A stretch of DNA of 64,000 bases from Chryseobacterium sp. VAUSW3 (GTDB taxonomy: Bacteria; Bacteroidota; Bacteroidia; Flavobacteriales; Weeksellaceae). The translations under genes and the position numbers were made by a program. This document shows, one piece after another, positions 10,419 through 18,735 of the stretch. Position 1 is the stretch's first letter. Each line of letters opens with the position of its first letter. Location: contig NZ_NIUY01000004.1 of the NCBI RefSeq assembly GCF_002205795.1, forward strand, positions 111,783 to 175,782. The letters run 5' to 3'. Below the pieces are notes generated by a model. It searched no databases. It was not told the DNA's origin and worked only from the letters and a program-made list of their open reading frames with translations.

Positions 10419-11003
10419 CTATGAATTGAACTCGCGGTTCCACTCTTCGGCCGCATCGCAAAGCGTGTCGTAAAATTCTTCGCCGTATTTTCTGATCAGT
10501 GGTGTTTTCAGGAATTTATACACCGGAACTTTCAGTTCTTTTCCCAGTTCGCAGGCAGGGTTACAGATTTCCCATTCATGATAGTTCATGGCCGTAAAAG
10601 TAGAATATTCGGTCACACGTATCGGGTAGAGGTGACATGAAATGGGTTTATGCCAATCTACAGCACCGTCTTCATAAGCTTTTTCGATTCCGCATTTGGT
10701 AATTCCTTTTTCGTCGAAAATTACATATGCACATTCTTCGCCGTTTACCATGGGAGTTACAAAATCGCCATCGTTCGGATCGATGGTCCAGGTTCCCTGT
10801 TCTTCCAAAGCTTTTATCCCTTCAGGCCTTAAATAAGGTTTTACCTGCGGAAAAATCCTGTCGAGAATCTCGGTTTCGTATTTCTCCAGAGGAGCGCCTA
10901 CATCTCCTGCAACACAGCATGCGCCTTTGCATTTGCTGAGATTACATACAAATTCTTCAGAAAAAATATCCTCAGAAATTAATTTATCGTCAATTTGAAT
11001 CAT
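10419..11003 (-). CDS. DUF3109 family cysteine-rich protein
   Basis: The 194-residue cytoplasmic protein matches the DUF3109 family common in Bacteroidota. The N-terminal CNLSKCKGACC cluster, plus further cysteines in YPIR-flanking and EICNPACELG segments, suggests a metal site, probably zinc or iron-sulfur as in the related YkgJ group. The biochemical role is unknown. It starts 5 bases after the DUF6427-like gene stop and precedes the MgtC-like gene by 24 bases. Confidence 0.82.
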   Translation of the reverse strand: MIQIDDKLISEDIFSEEFVCNLSKCKGACCVAGDVGAPLEKYETEILDRIFPQVKPYLRPEGIKALEEQGTWTIDPNDGDFVTPMVNGEECAYVIFDEKGITKCGIEKAYEDGAVDWHKPISCHLYPIRVTEYSTFTAMNYHEWEICNPACELGKELKVPVYKFLKTPLIRKYGEEFYDTLCDAAEEWNREFNS

Positions 11004-11008
11004 TGTAA

Positions 11009-11917
11009 TTAAATATTAAAGTTATAATAACCCTGGAGTTTGAAAAGGATGAGACTGAAAATAATCAGCCACAATCCGGTTTCCTGCATCCAGTATTTGG
11101 GTAAAAATTTCAGCATTCTGCTTAAAATAATGGATGCCGGAAAAGCAAGCAAGAGCAGGTACTCGTAATGTTTCCCCATATACAGCATAATTGTAATCAA
11201 CTGCGACAGCGAAAAAATCAGCAGAAATGTATATTTGAATTTGCTTGTCGGGCTTTTCTTGTTAAAGTTCCTGAAATGATCCATCACCGCATGAAGCAAC
11301 ATCAAAACTACAGGAAGCAGCCACAGCAAACCTTCGATATTTTCGGAAGGTTTGAAATCTCCGAACGGAAAATAAGCCGGATTCCAGGAATTCATTCCCA
11401 GAAAATAGGCAATCCCAAGATAAGAGATTCCCACCAGAAAAATGCCATAAAAAAGCCTGAAAATATGCAAACCAATACGGTCTGAAGTTCCTATAATATG
11501 CAAAATCAGAAAGATCGACATCGGCCAGGTGGTCGGCAGAAAAATGAAATTCAGCGCCAATATTGCCCCTACGAGGGGATAAGAATTTTTGCGGACGCTC
11601 ATGTCCACATTAGTCAGCAGAATCAGAATGATAGAATTGGTAAAAAGAGAAACCGCGATTCCTATATCGAGATCACCGGGATACAGTGCAAAAATAAATG
11701 CGGTATATAAAAATAAGGGCAAATGCGTCTGGTAATTCAGGGCAATCGTGTTAAAACAGAAATAGCCCATGGCTACGCCTGCAAAAGTAATTACCGCGGA
11801 AAAAAAATCTAAAGTATTGAGGTCGAGAAAGTTGAAGCCGATTACAATTAAAAGTAGTACGCCGATGTAAAATGGTATTGAAAAAATATTGCTTTCTTTT
11901 GAAAGTAATCGAAACAT
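11009..11917 (-). CDS. polytopic membrane protein, DUF6427-like
   Basis: The 302-residue protein is hydrophobic throughout with about nine to ten predicted membrane helices, from NIFSIPFYIGVLLLIVIG to the C-terminal LWLIIFSLILFKL. It resembles DUF6427, a Flavobacteriia membrane family of unknown function; the assignment is from memory of the family and its neighbourhood next to a DUF6341-type gene. It heads the unit with DUF3109 and MgtC. Its -7 box (11934-11941) faces that of the divergent small gene. Confidence 0.7.
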   Translation of the reverse strand: MFRLLSKESNIFSIPFYIGVLLLIVIGFNFLDLNTLDFFSAVITFAGVAMGYFCFNTIALNYQTHLPLFLYTAFIFALYPGDLDIGIAVSLFTNSIILILLTNVDMSVRKNSYPLVGAILALNFIFLPTTWPMSIFLILHIIGTSDRIGLHIFRLFYGIFLVGISYLGIAYFLGMNSWNPAYFPFGDFKPSENIEGLLWLLPVVLMLLHAVMDHFRNFNKKSPTSKFKYTFLLIFSLSQLITIMLYMGKHYEYLLLLAFPASIILSRMLKFLPKYWMQETGLWLIIFSLILFKLQGYYNFNI

Positions 11918-11931
11918 TTTTATTAATTTTG
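11898..11931 (+). promoter_or_regulatory. promoter of the small DUF6341-like gene
   Basis: TTTG (11898-11901) and TAATTTTG (11924-11931) are separated by 22 bases, close to the Bacteroidota -33/-7 arrangement. The -33 part lies inside the start of the divergent membrane-protein gene. Confidence 0.55.
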
Positions 11932-11933
11932 TG

Positions 11934-11941
11934 CAAAGTTA
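11934..11941 (-). promoter_or_regulatory. -7 box of the DUF6427-like membrane protein operon
   Basis: The minus strand reads TAACTTTG, two bases from the plus-strand -7 box at 11924-11931 and 16 bases before the start codon at 11917. Confidence 0.5.
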
Positions 11942-11959
11942 ATTTAAAAAAGGAAAATA

Positions 11960-12190
11960 ATGACGTCTTTCTTTCTCTTCTTAAGCGATGTATTCAAGTG
12001 GTCTTTCGGTTTGTTTGATGCAGCAGGTAATGTTCTTAACTGGATTCTGTTTCTGGTAGCATCAGCTTTATTTACCTATTGGTGTTATGTACTGCTGGTA
12101 ACTTTAGGTGGCGACAAAGACAAAGAATATTTTTCACCAACTGAAGGGCATCATCCTTATTACGATCCGAAGATCCACAAAAAAGACTAA
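11960..12190 (+). CDS. small membrane protein, DUF6341-like
   Basis: A 76-residue protein with two hydrophobic segments (about 2-15 and 27-50) followed by a hydrophilic tail GDKDKEYFSPTEGHHPYYDPKIHKKD. This layout matches the small Flavobacteriia family DUF6341, usually found beside the DUF6427-like membrane gene, as here. Function unknown. A purine-rich AAAGGAAAAT lies just before the ATG. Confidence 0.72.
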   Translation: MTSFFLFLSDVFKWSFGLFDAAGNVLNWILFLVASALFTYWCYVLLVTLGGDKDKEYFSPTEGHHPYYDPKIHKKD

Positions 12191-12216
12191 AATAATTGAT
12201 ACTTATCTTCATAATA

Positions 12217-12246
12217 AAATCCCGAAATTTTATAATTTCGGGATTT
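12217..12246. terminator. terminator between the small membrane gene and uspA-like gene
   Basis: A perfect 13 bp stem, AAATCCCGAAATT with its complement, closes a 4-base loop; it lies between convergent genes. The T run after it is broken. Confidence 0.8.
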
Positions 12247-12268
12247 ATAATTTCGTTACTTTCAATTA

Positions 12269-12703
12269 TTAATGGATCGGAATTACAAGCACTGGAATCG
12301 TCGAGCGTCTTGTAAGTTCCTTGGTTAAACTGCCCACAAATACATCATAAATTCCGCTTCTTCCGTGCGAACCCATTACAATGTAATCAGCGTTTTTTGA
12401 TTTGGCATATTCCAGAATAATATCTCCGGCCACACCTTGTTTCAAAAGATGTTCGCAATCCACATCCTGTGCGATAATGCGCTGTTCAATTACATTCAGC
12501 CGCAACAACTCATCTTTAATTTCATTTTGCTCCACCTCAGGGAAATACTGGAAGCCCATGTCGCCTATAGCGAAACCAATATCCGCCGGCGCTACATGAA
12601 TAAGACAGATTTTTCCTTTTGTTTCTTTAGCGAATTTTACGGCACCATCAATAAGTCTGTCGGTTGCGTCTGAAAAATCTACAGGTAATACGATGTTAAT
12701 CAT
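12269..12703 (-). CDS. universal stress protein, UspA family
   Basis: A single Usp domain of 144 residues: N-terminal NIVLPVDFSDAT strand-loop, and the C-terminal nucleotide-binding signature GSHGRSGIYDVFVGSLTKEL, of the GxxGx9GS type that binds ATP. Such proteins accumulate under starvation or stress and act in the cytoplasm. It is the last of four genes on the minus strand (pssA, exonuclease, FAH, Usp) separated by 43-55 bases. Confidence 0.92.
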   Translation of the reverse strand: MINIVLPVDFSDATDRLIDGAVKFAKETKGKICLIHVAPADIGFAIGDMGFQYFPEVEQNEIKDELLRLNVIEQRIIAQDVDCEHLLKQGVAGDIILEYAKSKNADYIVMGSHGRSGIYDVFVGSLTKELTRRSTIPVLVIPIH

Positions 12704-12758
12704 GATCTTAATTTTTGTTCCTTAAAGTTACAAAAGTTTCTGCAAACGGTCAAGTAAT

Positions 12759-13367
12759 TTACTGAATTCTAAGATCTAATACTTTCTGTTCTTCAAGAAA
12801 AGCCTGCAGAATGTCGTTTTCTGCCACTTTTCCAACTCCCTGCGGCGTACCGGTAAAAATAAGATCTCCGGTTTTTAGAGTGAAGTATTGTGATACGAAA
12901 GCGATAATTTTTTCCGGAGAGAAAATCATCAATGAAGTGTTGCCGTCCTGAACCTTATCTTTGTTTTTAAGTAAAGAAAAATTCAGGTTCTTCATATCGA
13001 AACTGCTCTTTTTATAAAATTCTGAAACTACAGCGCTTCCGTCGAAACCTTTGGCAAGTTCCCAGGGAAGTCCTTTTGCTTTCAGCTGGCTTTGTAAATC
13101 CCGCGCCGTGAAATCAATTCCCAACCCTATTTCTTCGAAATAATTCGAAGCTTTGTGTTCCTGGATGTATTTTCCGCCTTTCGAGATTTTCAGCACGACT
13201 TCCAGTTCATAATGCACATCATCAGAAAATTCGGGAATATAAAAATCCGAACCTTTCTTTAGGATTGCCGTGTCGGGTTTCATGAAGATTACAGGATTTT
13301 CAGGGATTTCATTTCCGAGTTCTTTGGCGTGTTCGGCATAATTGCGGCCGATGCAGATGATTTTCAT
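12759..13367 (-). CDS. fumarylacetoacetate hydrolase family protein
   Basis: The 202-residue protein is the single-domain FAH fold: start KIICIGRNYAEHAKELGN, metal-binding HYELEVVLKI with the conserved Glu pair, and the C-terminal TGTPQGVGKV loop. Family members cleave or decarboxylate acylpyruvates and oxaloacetate with Mg or Mn; the substrate here is unknown and there is no aromatic degradation cluster nearby. Cytoplasmic. It lies 43 bases after the exonuclease gene. Confidence 0.88.
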   Translation of the reverse strand: MKIICIGRNYAEHAKELGNEIPENPVIFMKPDTAILKKGSDFYIPEFSDDVHYELEVVLKISKGGKYIQEHKASNYFEEIGLGIDFTARDLQSQLKAKGLPWELAKGFDGSAVVSEFYKKSSFDMKNLNFSLLKNKDKVQDGNTSLMIFSPEKIIAFVSQYFTLKTGDLIFTGTPQGVGKVAENDILQAFLEEQKVLDLRIQ

Positions 13368-13410
13368 TCGCTTTAATTTTTATTGATGAATTTAAAGTCT
13401 CTAATCATGT

Positions 13411-14175
13411 TTAGAATTTAGAACGAAGCTGAATTCCCGTTAGGACTTTTTTTGTATACAGAGGAAAATCCGCATTCTGAATCCAGCCGTAATAGCCCAG
13501 ATCTTTTTGGAATACATCTTTCACCCTTTGTCCTTTATATTTCCCGAAACTGAAAACTTCTTTTCCATCTTCATCGAAAGCAATAAATCCGGCCAAATCT
13601 GCAAATTTATGATGCGAGGAAAATTCACTTAATGCCGCGATTTCGTTCGGTAAATCTTCGTAATAACCCACTTGCGCGTCGAGAACTTCAAATGTCGCCA
13701 ACACATCAGCTTCCGCAGAATGCGCGTTTTCGAGGTCTTTTTTACAGTAGAATTTGTATGCTGCAGTTAAATTTCGGGGTTCCATTTTGTGGAAAATGGT
13801 CTGTGCATCAACAAGTTTGAATTTATTCAAATCGAAATCGATACCCGCTCTTAAAAGTTCTTCTGCCAGAAGCGGAACATCAAACCGGTTCGAGTTGAAG
13901 CCGCCTAAATCGGTTCCGGAAATCATTTCCATTACTTTTGGCGCAATTTCACTGAATTTGGGTGAGTTTTTCACGTCTTCGTCGCTGATTCCGTGTACCG
14001 CTGTAGATTCTTTCGGGATATACATTTCCGGATTTACAAGCCAGGTTCTGCTTTCGCGGGAAGCGTCAGGATTTACTTTCAGGATACTGATTTCAACAAT
14101 GCGGTCTTTTGCAACGTTGGTTCCCGTCGTTTCCAGATCGAAGACACAAAGCGGTTTATAAAGTTTTAAATTCAT
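13411..14175 (-). CDS. DnaQ-like 3'-5' exonuclease
   Basis: The 254-residue protein carries the DEDDh exonuclease motifs: VFDLETTGTNV (Exo I, Asp and Glu at about 13-15), NSNRFDVPLLAEEL (Exo II) and HSAEADVLATFEVL (Exo III His and Asp). The C-terminal 80 residues, FSFGKYKGQRVKDVFQKDLGYYGWIQ, form a small domain also seen in stand-alone exonucleases of Bacteroidota. It could proofread or trim DNA or RNA; it is not fused to a polymerase. Shortly downstream of pssA. Confidence 0.88.
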   Translation of the reverse strand: MNLKLYKPLCVFDLETTGTNVAKDRIVEISILKVNPDASRESRTWLVNPEMYIPKESTAVHGISDEDVKNSPKFSEIAPKVMEMISGTDLGGFNSNRFDVPLLAEELLRAGIDFDLNKFKLVDAQTIFHKMEPRNLTAAYKFYCKKDLENAHSAEADVLATFEVLDAQVGYYEDLPNEIAALSEFSSHHKFADLAGFIAFDEDGKEVFSFGKYKGQRVKDVFQKDLGYYGWIQNADFPLYTKKVLTGIQLRSKF

Positions 14176-14226
14176 GATATTATTTTAAATAAGATAAGGT
14201 GGGCAGAAGATTTCGTTCTTCTGAGT

Positions 14227-14940
14227 TTAACGCAGTTGTTTCTGAAAAACCAGCGAAATCAACATATAATAGAGGATGACCAAAGGAATTCCGACTGTTT
14301 TAAAAATAATAAGAATCAGAACCGAGCCGATTAACAGAGCAATTTTTGGGTAATTATCTTCCAGTTTCATGGATTTGAACTTCATCGCGATCATTTTAAT
14401 GGGCGAAACAAGAAGCCATGAAGAAACCACCGTGAAAAGAATCAGAAGGAGTGAATTTTCGAACAGAAATGAAAAATTTCCGGACTCTAAAAAAGCAAAG
14501 TATAATCCGAAAATCAGAATTGTATTTGATGGTGTGTTTAAACCTTTAAAATAATACGTCTGTTCGTCATCAAGATTAAAAATTGCCAGCCTTAAACATG
14601 AAAATAAAGTGATGAAAAGGGCAAGATATTTTATTTCAAACGGTAAATTGGTTCCCAAAAACTGGTTTCCGAAAGGCTCTAAAGCTTTATAGATGATAAG
14701 TCCGGGAAGCAGGCCAAAACTCACCATATCGGCAAGCGAATCGAGTTGTGCGCCGAGATTGGAGTTCGATTTCAGGGCGCGGGCAATAAATCCATCGAAG
14801 AAATCCAGAACCAGAGAAAGAATGATGCAGAAGGCAGTAATCTGGTAATTGCCCGCCAGCAAATGGATGACGCCAATACTGCCCGAAAATAAATTCGCCA
14901 GCGTAAATGCATTTGCCAAATTGTTTTTGATAAAATTCAT
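14227..14940 (-). CDS. pssA: CDP-diacylglycerol-serine O-phosphatidyltransferase
   Basis: It makes phosphatidylserine from CDP-diacylglycerol and serine at the inner membrane, the first step to phosphatidylethanolamine. The CDP-alcohol phosphatidyltransferase motif DGx2ARx8Gx3Dx3D is complete (DGFIAR through LDSLAD, about 49-71), in a protein of 237 residues with about seven membrane helices. The choice of PssA over other CDP-alcohol transferases rests on the N-terminal NAFTLANLFSGSIGV, typical of bacterial PssA. A -7 box ends 5 bases before the ATG. Confidence 0.88.
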   Translation of the reverse strand: MNFIKNNLANAFTLANLFSGSIGVIHLLAGNYQITAFCIILSLVLDFFDGFIARALKSNSNLGAQLDSLADMVSFGLLPGLIIYKALEPFGNQFLGTNLPFEIKYLALFITLFSCLRLAIFNLDDEQTYYFKGLNTPSNTILIFGLYFAFLESGNFSFLFENSLLLILFTVVSSWLLVSPIKMIAMKFKSMKLEDNYPKIALLIGSVLILIIFKTVGIPLVILYYMLISLVFQKQLR

Positions 14941-14945
14941 AAGAG

Positions 14946-14953
14946 CAAAAGTA
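14946..14953 (-). promoter_or_regulatory. -7 box abutting the pssA start
   Basis: The minus strand reads TACTTTTG with only five bases to the pssA ATG, a spacing that predicts a leaderless or nearly leaderless mRNA. Confidence 0.5.
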
Positions 14954-15023
14954 AGGTTTTTATTAAAATTTTGCCGCCCGGCGAGCCAAATAAACTTAAT
15001 CCTAACGAAATATGAATTTAATG

Positions 15024-15031
15024 TAAATTTG
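15024..15031 (+). promoter_or_regulatory. -7 box for the LtaS-like sulfatase gene
   Basis: TAAATTTG lies 23 bases before the ATG at 15055. A TTG at 15037 would fall at about the transcription start, so the ATG is preferred as start codon. Confidence 0.6.
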
Positions 15032-15054
15032 CAGCATTGTTTTTTAAAATTAGA

Positions 15055-16977
15055 ATGAAGGAATTTAGATTGCAGGAAATCGGCGTGCTTTTTTACAGGA
15101 TTTTTCTGGCTTTTGTTTTTTATCAGGTTGCAAGGTTATTGTTTTGGTTCTTTAATAAAAATTTAATCCGCATCGATTCGGCTTCAGATTATTTCACAAT
15201 CGCTTATCACGGAACCGCGTTTGATACCACAGCAATTCTTTATGTGAATTCGCTTTTTATTCTGCTGAGTTTGCTGCCTTTGGTCATCAATACCAAAAAA
15301 TATTACCAGAAATTTCAGTTTTACCTGTATTTCGTGACCAACGGAATTGCGTATGGAATGAATTTCGGTGATTTTGTGTACTATAAATTCTCTCAGGCAA
15401 GACTTACAATGGCCGCCATGCACGTGGCTCAGAATGAAAAGAATATTGCCAAGGTGTTTTTGGTTTCTGTGGTTGAGCATCCGTTTGTGATTTTATGGTT
15501 TATCATTTTAATGATACTCTGGATTTTTCTCTATAAAAAAGTAAAAATTTCAGAAAGTAAGCCTGAAAAAAAAGGGGTTTATTTTGTTTCCTCAGTCGTA
15601 AGTTTAGGTGTGGTGGCAGCCCTTGTGGTGGGTGGAATCCGAGGAGATTTCAAACATTCAACGCGGCCGATTAATCTTGTGGATGCGAACCGCCACGTGA
15701 AAAATCCGCTTCAGGCCAATGTGGTGCTGAACAGTGTGTTCTCCTTTTTCAGAACCATGAACACCAACAACTTCCGTGAAGTGCATTTTGTGGATGAAAA
15801 ATTTATCGCACAAAACATACAGCCCTACAAATTATACAAAAGAGAAGGTGTTGAGCCGAAACCCAATGTTGTGATTTTTATTCTCGAAAGTTTCAGTAAA
15901 GAATATTCCGGCGCGTTTAATAAAAATACGAAGATTAAAGATTTTGTTTCTTATACGCCGTTTTTCGACAGTCTTGCTACGCAGAGTTTAATTGCGACCA
16001 ATGCTTTCGCCAACGGAAGGCAGTCTATCCATGGAATGAGCTCGATTTTAGCGGGAATTCCAACTTTGAAAGATGCATTTACCAGTTCGCCTTATTCTAA
16101 CCAAAAGATACAGTCTGTCGTTTCGGTAGCGAATGATATGGGTTACGATACTTCTTTTTTTCACGGCGCACCGAATGGGTCGATGGGCTTTATGGGATTT
16201 GGGAATATTTTAGGTTTCAAACACTATTACGGCAAAACTGAGTATAATAATGATGCAGATTTCGATGGGATATGGGGAATATGGGACGAACCGTTTTTCC
16301 AGTATTTCGCGAAGACACTAAATACAAAGAAATCACCTTTTATGGCGACGATGTTTTCGGTATCATCTCATCACCCTTTCAAGGTTCCGGAAAAATACGC
16401 CGGAAAATTCAAAAAAGGCCCGCTTGAAATTCATGAACCTGTAGGTTACACCGATTATGCGCTGAAACAGTTTTTCGAAACTGCCAAAAAAATGCCCTGG
16501 TATCAGAATACGATTTTTGTGATGGTGGCCGATCATACCAACCAGATTGCATATCCTGAATATGAAAAAGCGATGAACCGTTTTGCTGTTCCGATTCTTT
16601 TTTACTCACCGAACCCGAAATATAATCTGAAAGGCGAAATCTCAACGCCCACCCAGCAGATGGATATTTACCCAACTTTAGCCGATTTAATGGGCTATAA
16701 TAAGAAAATAAGAAGTTGGGGCAGAAGCTTGGTTTCCGATAAAAAAGAAGATCACTTGATTGTTAACTCGAGTGGAGTGGAGCAGTTCATTATTGGAGAT
16801 TTCATCTACCTTTTCGATGGTAAAAACTTTACCGGAATTTATAAGCTTAATGATTTGGGTTACGAAAACAATCTTCTGGGAAAAATAAATACACCTGAAA
16901 TTAAGTTGGGCGAACTGAAAGCCAAAGCCTGGTATCAGGATTATATGAACAGGGTGATCAACCGTAAACTCAATTAA
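15055..16977 (+). CDS. LTA synthase-like membrane sulfatase/phosphoethanolamine-type transferase
   Basis: The 640-residue protein has five N-terminal membrane helices (to about residue 200), then an extracytoplasmic alkaline-phosphatase-fold domain with VVIFILESFSKEYSGAF (metal Glu), NGRQSIHGMSSILAGIP around the nucleophile position, SSHHPF and ADHTNQ metal-ligand motifs. LtaS enzymes build glycerolphosphate polymers in Firmicutes; in Bacteroidota relatives the acceptor is unknown, perhaps LPS or lipid modification. The ATG at 15055 was chosen over an upstream TTG because of the -7 box at 15024-15031. Confidence 0.85.
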   Translation: MKEFRLQEIGVLFYRIFLAFVFYQVARLLFWFFNKNLIRIDSASDYFTIAYHGTAFDTTAILYVNSLFILLSLLPLVINTKKYYQKFQFYLYFVTNGIAYGMNFGDFVYYKFSQARLTMAAMHVAQNEKNIAKVFLVSVVEHPFVILWFIILMILWIFLYKKVKISESKPEKKGVYFVSSVVSLGVVAALVVGGIRGDFKHSTRPINLVDANRHVKNPLQANVVLNSVFSFFRTMNTNNFREVHFVDEKFIAQNIQPYKLYKREGVEPKPNVVIFILESFSKEYSGAFNKNTKIKDFVSYTPFFDSLATQSLIATNAFANGRQSIHGMSSILAGIPTLKDAFTSSPYSNQKIQSVVSVANDMGYDTSFFHGAPNGSMGFMGFGNILGFKHYYGKTEYNNDADFDGIWGIWDEPFFQYFAKTLNTKKSPFMATMFSVSSHHPFKVPEKYAGKFKKGPLEIHEPVGYTDYALKQFFETAKKMPWYQNTIFVMVADHTNQIAYPEYEKAMNRFAVPILFYSPNPKYNLKGEISTPTQQMDIYPTLADLMGYNKKIRSWGRSLVSDKKEDHLIVNSSGVEQFIIGDFIYLFDGKNFTGIYKLNDLGYENNLLGKINTPEIKLGELKAKAWYQDYMNRVINRKLN

Positions 16978-17047
16978 TATTAAACATTTGTTTAGTTTTA
17001 ATAATTTCTGTTTTTACTTATAATAGTATGTTCCGAATAATTAAAGA

Positions 17048-17078
17048 TTTGGTGTTTAACTTTTTTTAATTACATTTA
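17048..17078 (+). promoter_or_regulatory. -33/-7 promoter for the DUF2147 gene
   Basis: TTTG (17048-17051), a 19-base spacer and TACATTTA (17071-17078, one mismatch to TAnnTTTG) lie 29 bases before the ATG. Confidence 0.5.
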
Positions 17079-17107
17079 TCAAACTAAAAATTTAAATATT
17101 TTATAAA

Positions 17108-17527
17108 ATGAAAAAAATAATGTTCGCTTTTGTTGCACTGTTTTTCGCAACACTCTCTTATGCCCAAATCGAAGGCAAATGGAAAACCATTGATGATGAA
17201 ACAGGACAGGAGAAATCAATCGTAGAAATCTTCAAAAAATCCGACGGTAAATATTACGGGAAAGTAACCCAGCTCTTAATAAAACCTGCTAACGCAAATT
17301 GTGTAGACTGTAAAGATGACAGAAAAAACAAACCTATTTTAGGAATGGAAGTGGTGCGCGGTCTTAAAAAAGAAGGAAACGAATTTACCGGCGGAACCAT
17401 TACAGATCCTAAAACTGGCAAAACTTACAAGTGTACCATTACAAGAAGCGGCGATAAACTGAACGTAAGAGGTTACATCGGTTTTTCTTTAATAGGAAGA
17501 AACCAAACCTGGCATAAACTGAAATAA
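17108..17527 (+). CDS. secreted DUF2147 domain protein
   Basis: The 139-residue protein has a signal peptide cleaved after LSYAQ, then a DUF2147 beta domain: EGKWKTIDDETGQEKSIVEIF at the front, a CVDCKDDRKNKPILGMEVVRGLKK centre with a CxxC pair, and the closing GRNQTWHKL. DUF2147 proteins are periplasmic and of unknown function. It is monocistronic, between a -33/-7 promoter and a terminator. Confidence 0.88.
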   Translation: MKKIMFAFVALFFATLSYAQIEGKWKTIDDETGQEKSIVEIFKKSDGKYYGKVTQLLIKPANANCVDCKDDRKNKPILGMEVVRGLKKEGNEFTGGTITDPKTGKTYKCTITRSGDKLNVRGYIGFSLIGRNQTWHKLK

Positions 17528-17544
17528 CAATTTCAAAATAATTT

Positions 17545-17576
17545 AAAAAAGCAATTCGTAAGGATTGCTTTTTTTA
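17545..17576 (+). terminator. terminator after the DUF2147 gene
   Basis: AAAAAAGCAAT and ATTGCTTTTTT form an 11 bp stem with an 8-base loop and a T run. Confidence 0.88.
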
Positions 17577-17612
17577 TGTCGTTTATCATCTGAAGGTTTG
17601 GGAAAAAATCTT

Positions 17613-17620
17613 TACTTTTG
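17613..17620 (+). promoter_or_regulatory. -7 box for pdhB
   Basis: TACTTTTG matches TAnnTTTG and precedes the start codon by 15 bases. Confidence 0.5.
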
Positions 17621-17635
17621 TAATCTAATTTTTCA

Positions 17636-18625
17636 ATGAATATGAAGGAATATACTTTTCGTGAAGTGATTGCACAGGCAATGAGCGAAGAAATGCGTAA
17701 GGACGAATCAATCTATTTAATGGGTGAAGAAGTTGCAGAATACAACGGTGCTTATAAAGCATCGAAAGGCATGCTCGATGAATTCGGTCCGAAACGGGTA
17801 ATTGATACACCCATTGCAGAGCTTGGTTTTACAGGGATTGCAGTAGGTTCTGCAATGAATGGCAACAGACCGATTGTGGAATACATGACTTTCAATTTTT
17901 CCCTCGTAGGAATCGACCAGATCATCAACAACGCAGCAAAGATTCGCCAGATGAGCGGCGGACAGTGGAATTGCCCAATCGTTTTCCGCGGTCCTACAGC
18001 ATCCGCAGGTCAGTTGGGTGCAACACACTCGCAGGCGCTTGAAAGCTGGTTTGCCAATATACCGGGACTTAAAGTAATTGTTCCTTCTAATCCTTACGAT
18101 GCAAAAGGATTGCTGAAAAGTGCAATTCAGGATAATGATCCTGTGATTTTCATGGAATCTGAGCAGATGTATGGCGACAAAATGGAAATTCCTGAAGAAG
18201 AATATTACCTCCCAATCGGTAAAGCCGATATCAAGAAAGAAGGAAAAGATGTGACTTTGGTTTCTTTCGGTAAAATTATGAAACTTGCCATGCAGGCCGC
18301 TGAAGATTTGGAAAAAGAAGGGATTTCTGTTGAAGTAATCGACCTTAGAACGGTTCGTCCGCTGGATTTCGATACCATTATCGCTTCAGTAAAAAAGACA
18401 AACCGATTGGTTATCTTAGAAGAAGCCTGGCCATTTGGTTCTGTATCTTCAGAAATCACTTACATGATTCAGCAGAAAGCGTTTGATTATCTGGATGCTC
18501 CAATCAAAAGAATTACTACTCCGGATGCACCGGCACCTTATTCTGCAGCCCTGTTTGCTGAATGGTTCCCGAAACTTGAGAAAGTGAAAGAAGAAATTAA
18601 AAATGCAATGTACATCAAAGCATAA
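17636..18625 (+). CDS. pdhB: pyruvate dehydrogenase complex E1 component subunit beta
   Basis: With E1 alpha it decarboxylates pyruvate using thiamine diphosphate and acetylates the E2 lipoyl domain. The 329-residue protein has the E1-beta signatures LMGEEVAEYNGAYKASKG, DTPIAELGFTGIAVGSAMNG with the ThDP-activating Glu, and RGPTASAGQLGATHSQALESW. The gene for E1 alpha is not adjacent, as is usual in Chryseobacterium-like genomes, where subunits are scattered. A second in-frame ATG two codons later (17642) gives the start most homologues use. Flanked by its own promoter and terminator. Confidence 0.93.
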   Translation: MNMKEYTFREVIAQAMSEEMRKDESIYLMGEEVAEYNGAYKASKGMLDEFGPKRVIDTPIAELGFTGIAVGSAMNGNRPIVEYMTFNFSLVGIDQIINNAAKIRQMSGGQWNCPIVFRGPTASAGQLGATHSQALESWFANIPGLKVIVPSNPYDAKGLLKSAIQDNDPVIFMESEQMYGDKMEIPEEEYYLPIGKADIKKEGKDVTLVSFGKIMKLAMQAAEDLEKEGISVEVIDLRTVRPLDFDTIIASVKKTNRLVILEEAWPFGSVSSEITYMIQQKAFDYLDAPIKRITTPDAPAPYSAALFAEWFPKLEKVKEEIKNAMYIKA

Positions 18626-18631
18626 ATTTAT

Positions 18632-18654
18632 ACTCCCGAAAGGGAGTTTTTTTT
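18632..18654 (+). terminator. terminator after pdhB
   Basis: ACTCCC, loop GAAA, GGGAGT followed by a run of T residues: a compact tetraloop terminator. Confidence 0.92.
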
Positions 18655-18707
18655 GTGCTGTACTTCAGATATTCGTTAAAAAATAATTTCCGAATAGGTT
18701 TTTAATC

Positions 18708-18715
18708 TAAATTTG
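18708..18715 (+). promoter_or_regulatory. -7 box for kup
   Basis: TAAATTTG ends 20 bases before the kup ATG. Confidence 0.55.
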
Positions 18716-18735
18716 CGCATTAAATATTTATTAAA

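Noticed and set aside
15037..15054. TTG start six codons upstream for the LtaS-like gene
   Set aside because: It lies right after the -7 box at 15024-15031, where transcription would start; the ATG at 15055 is favoured.
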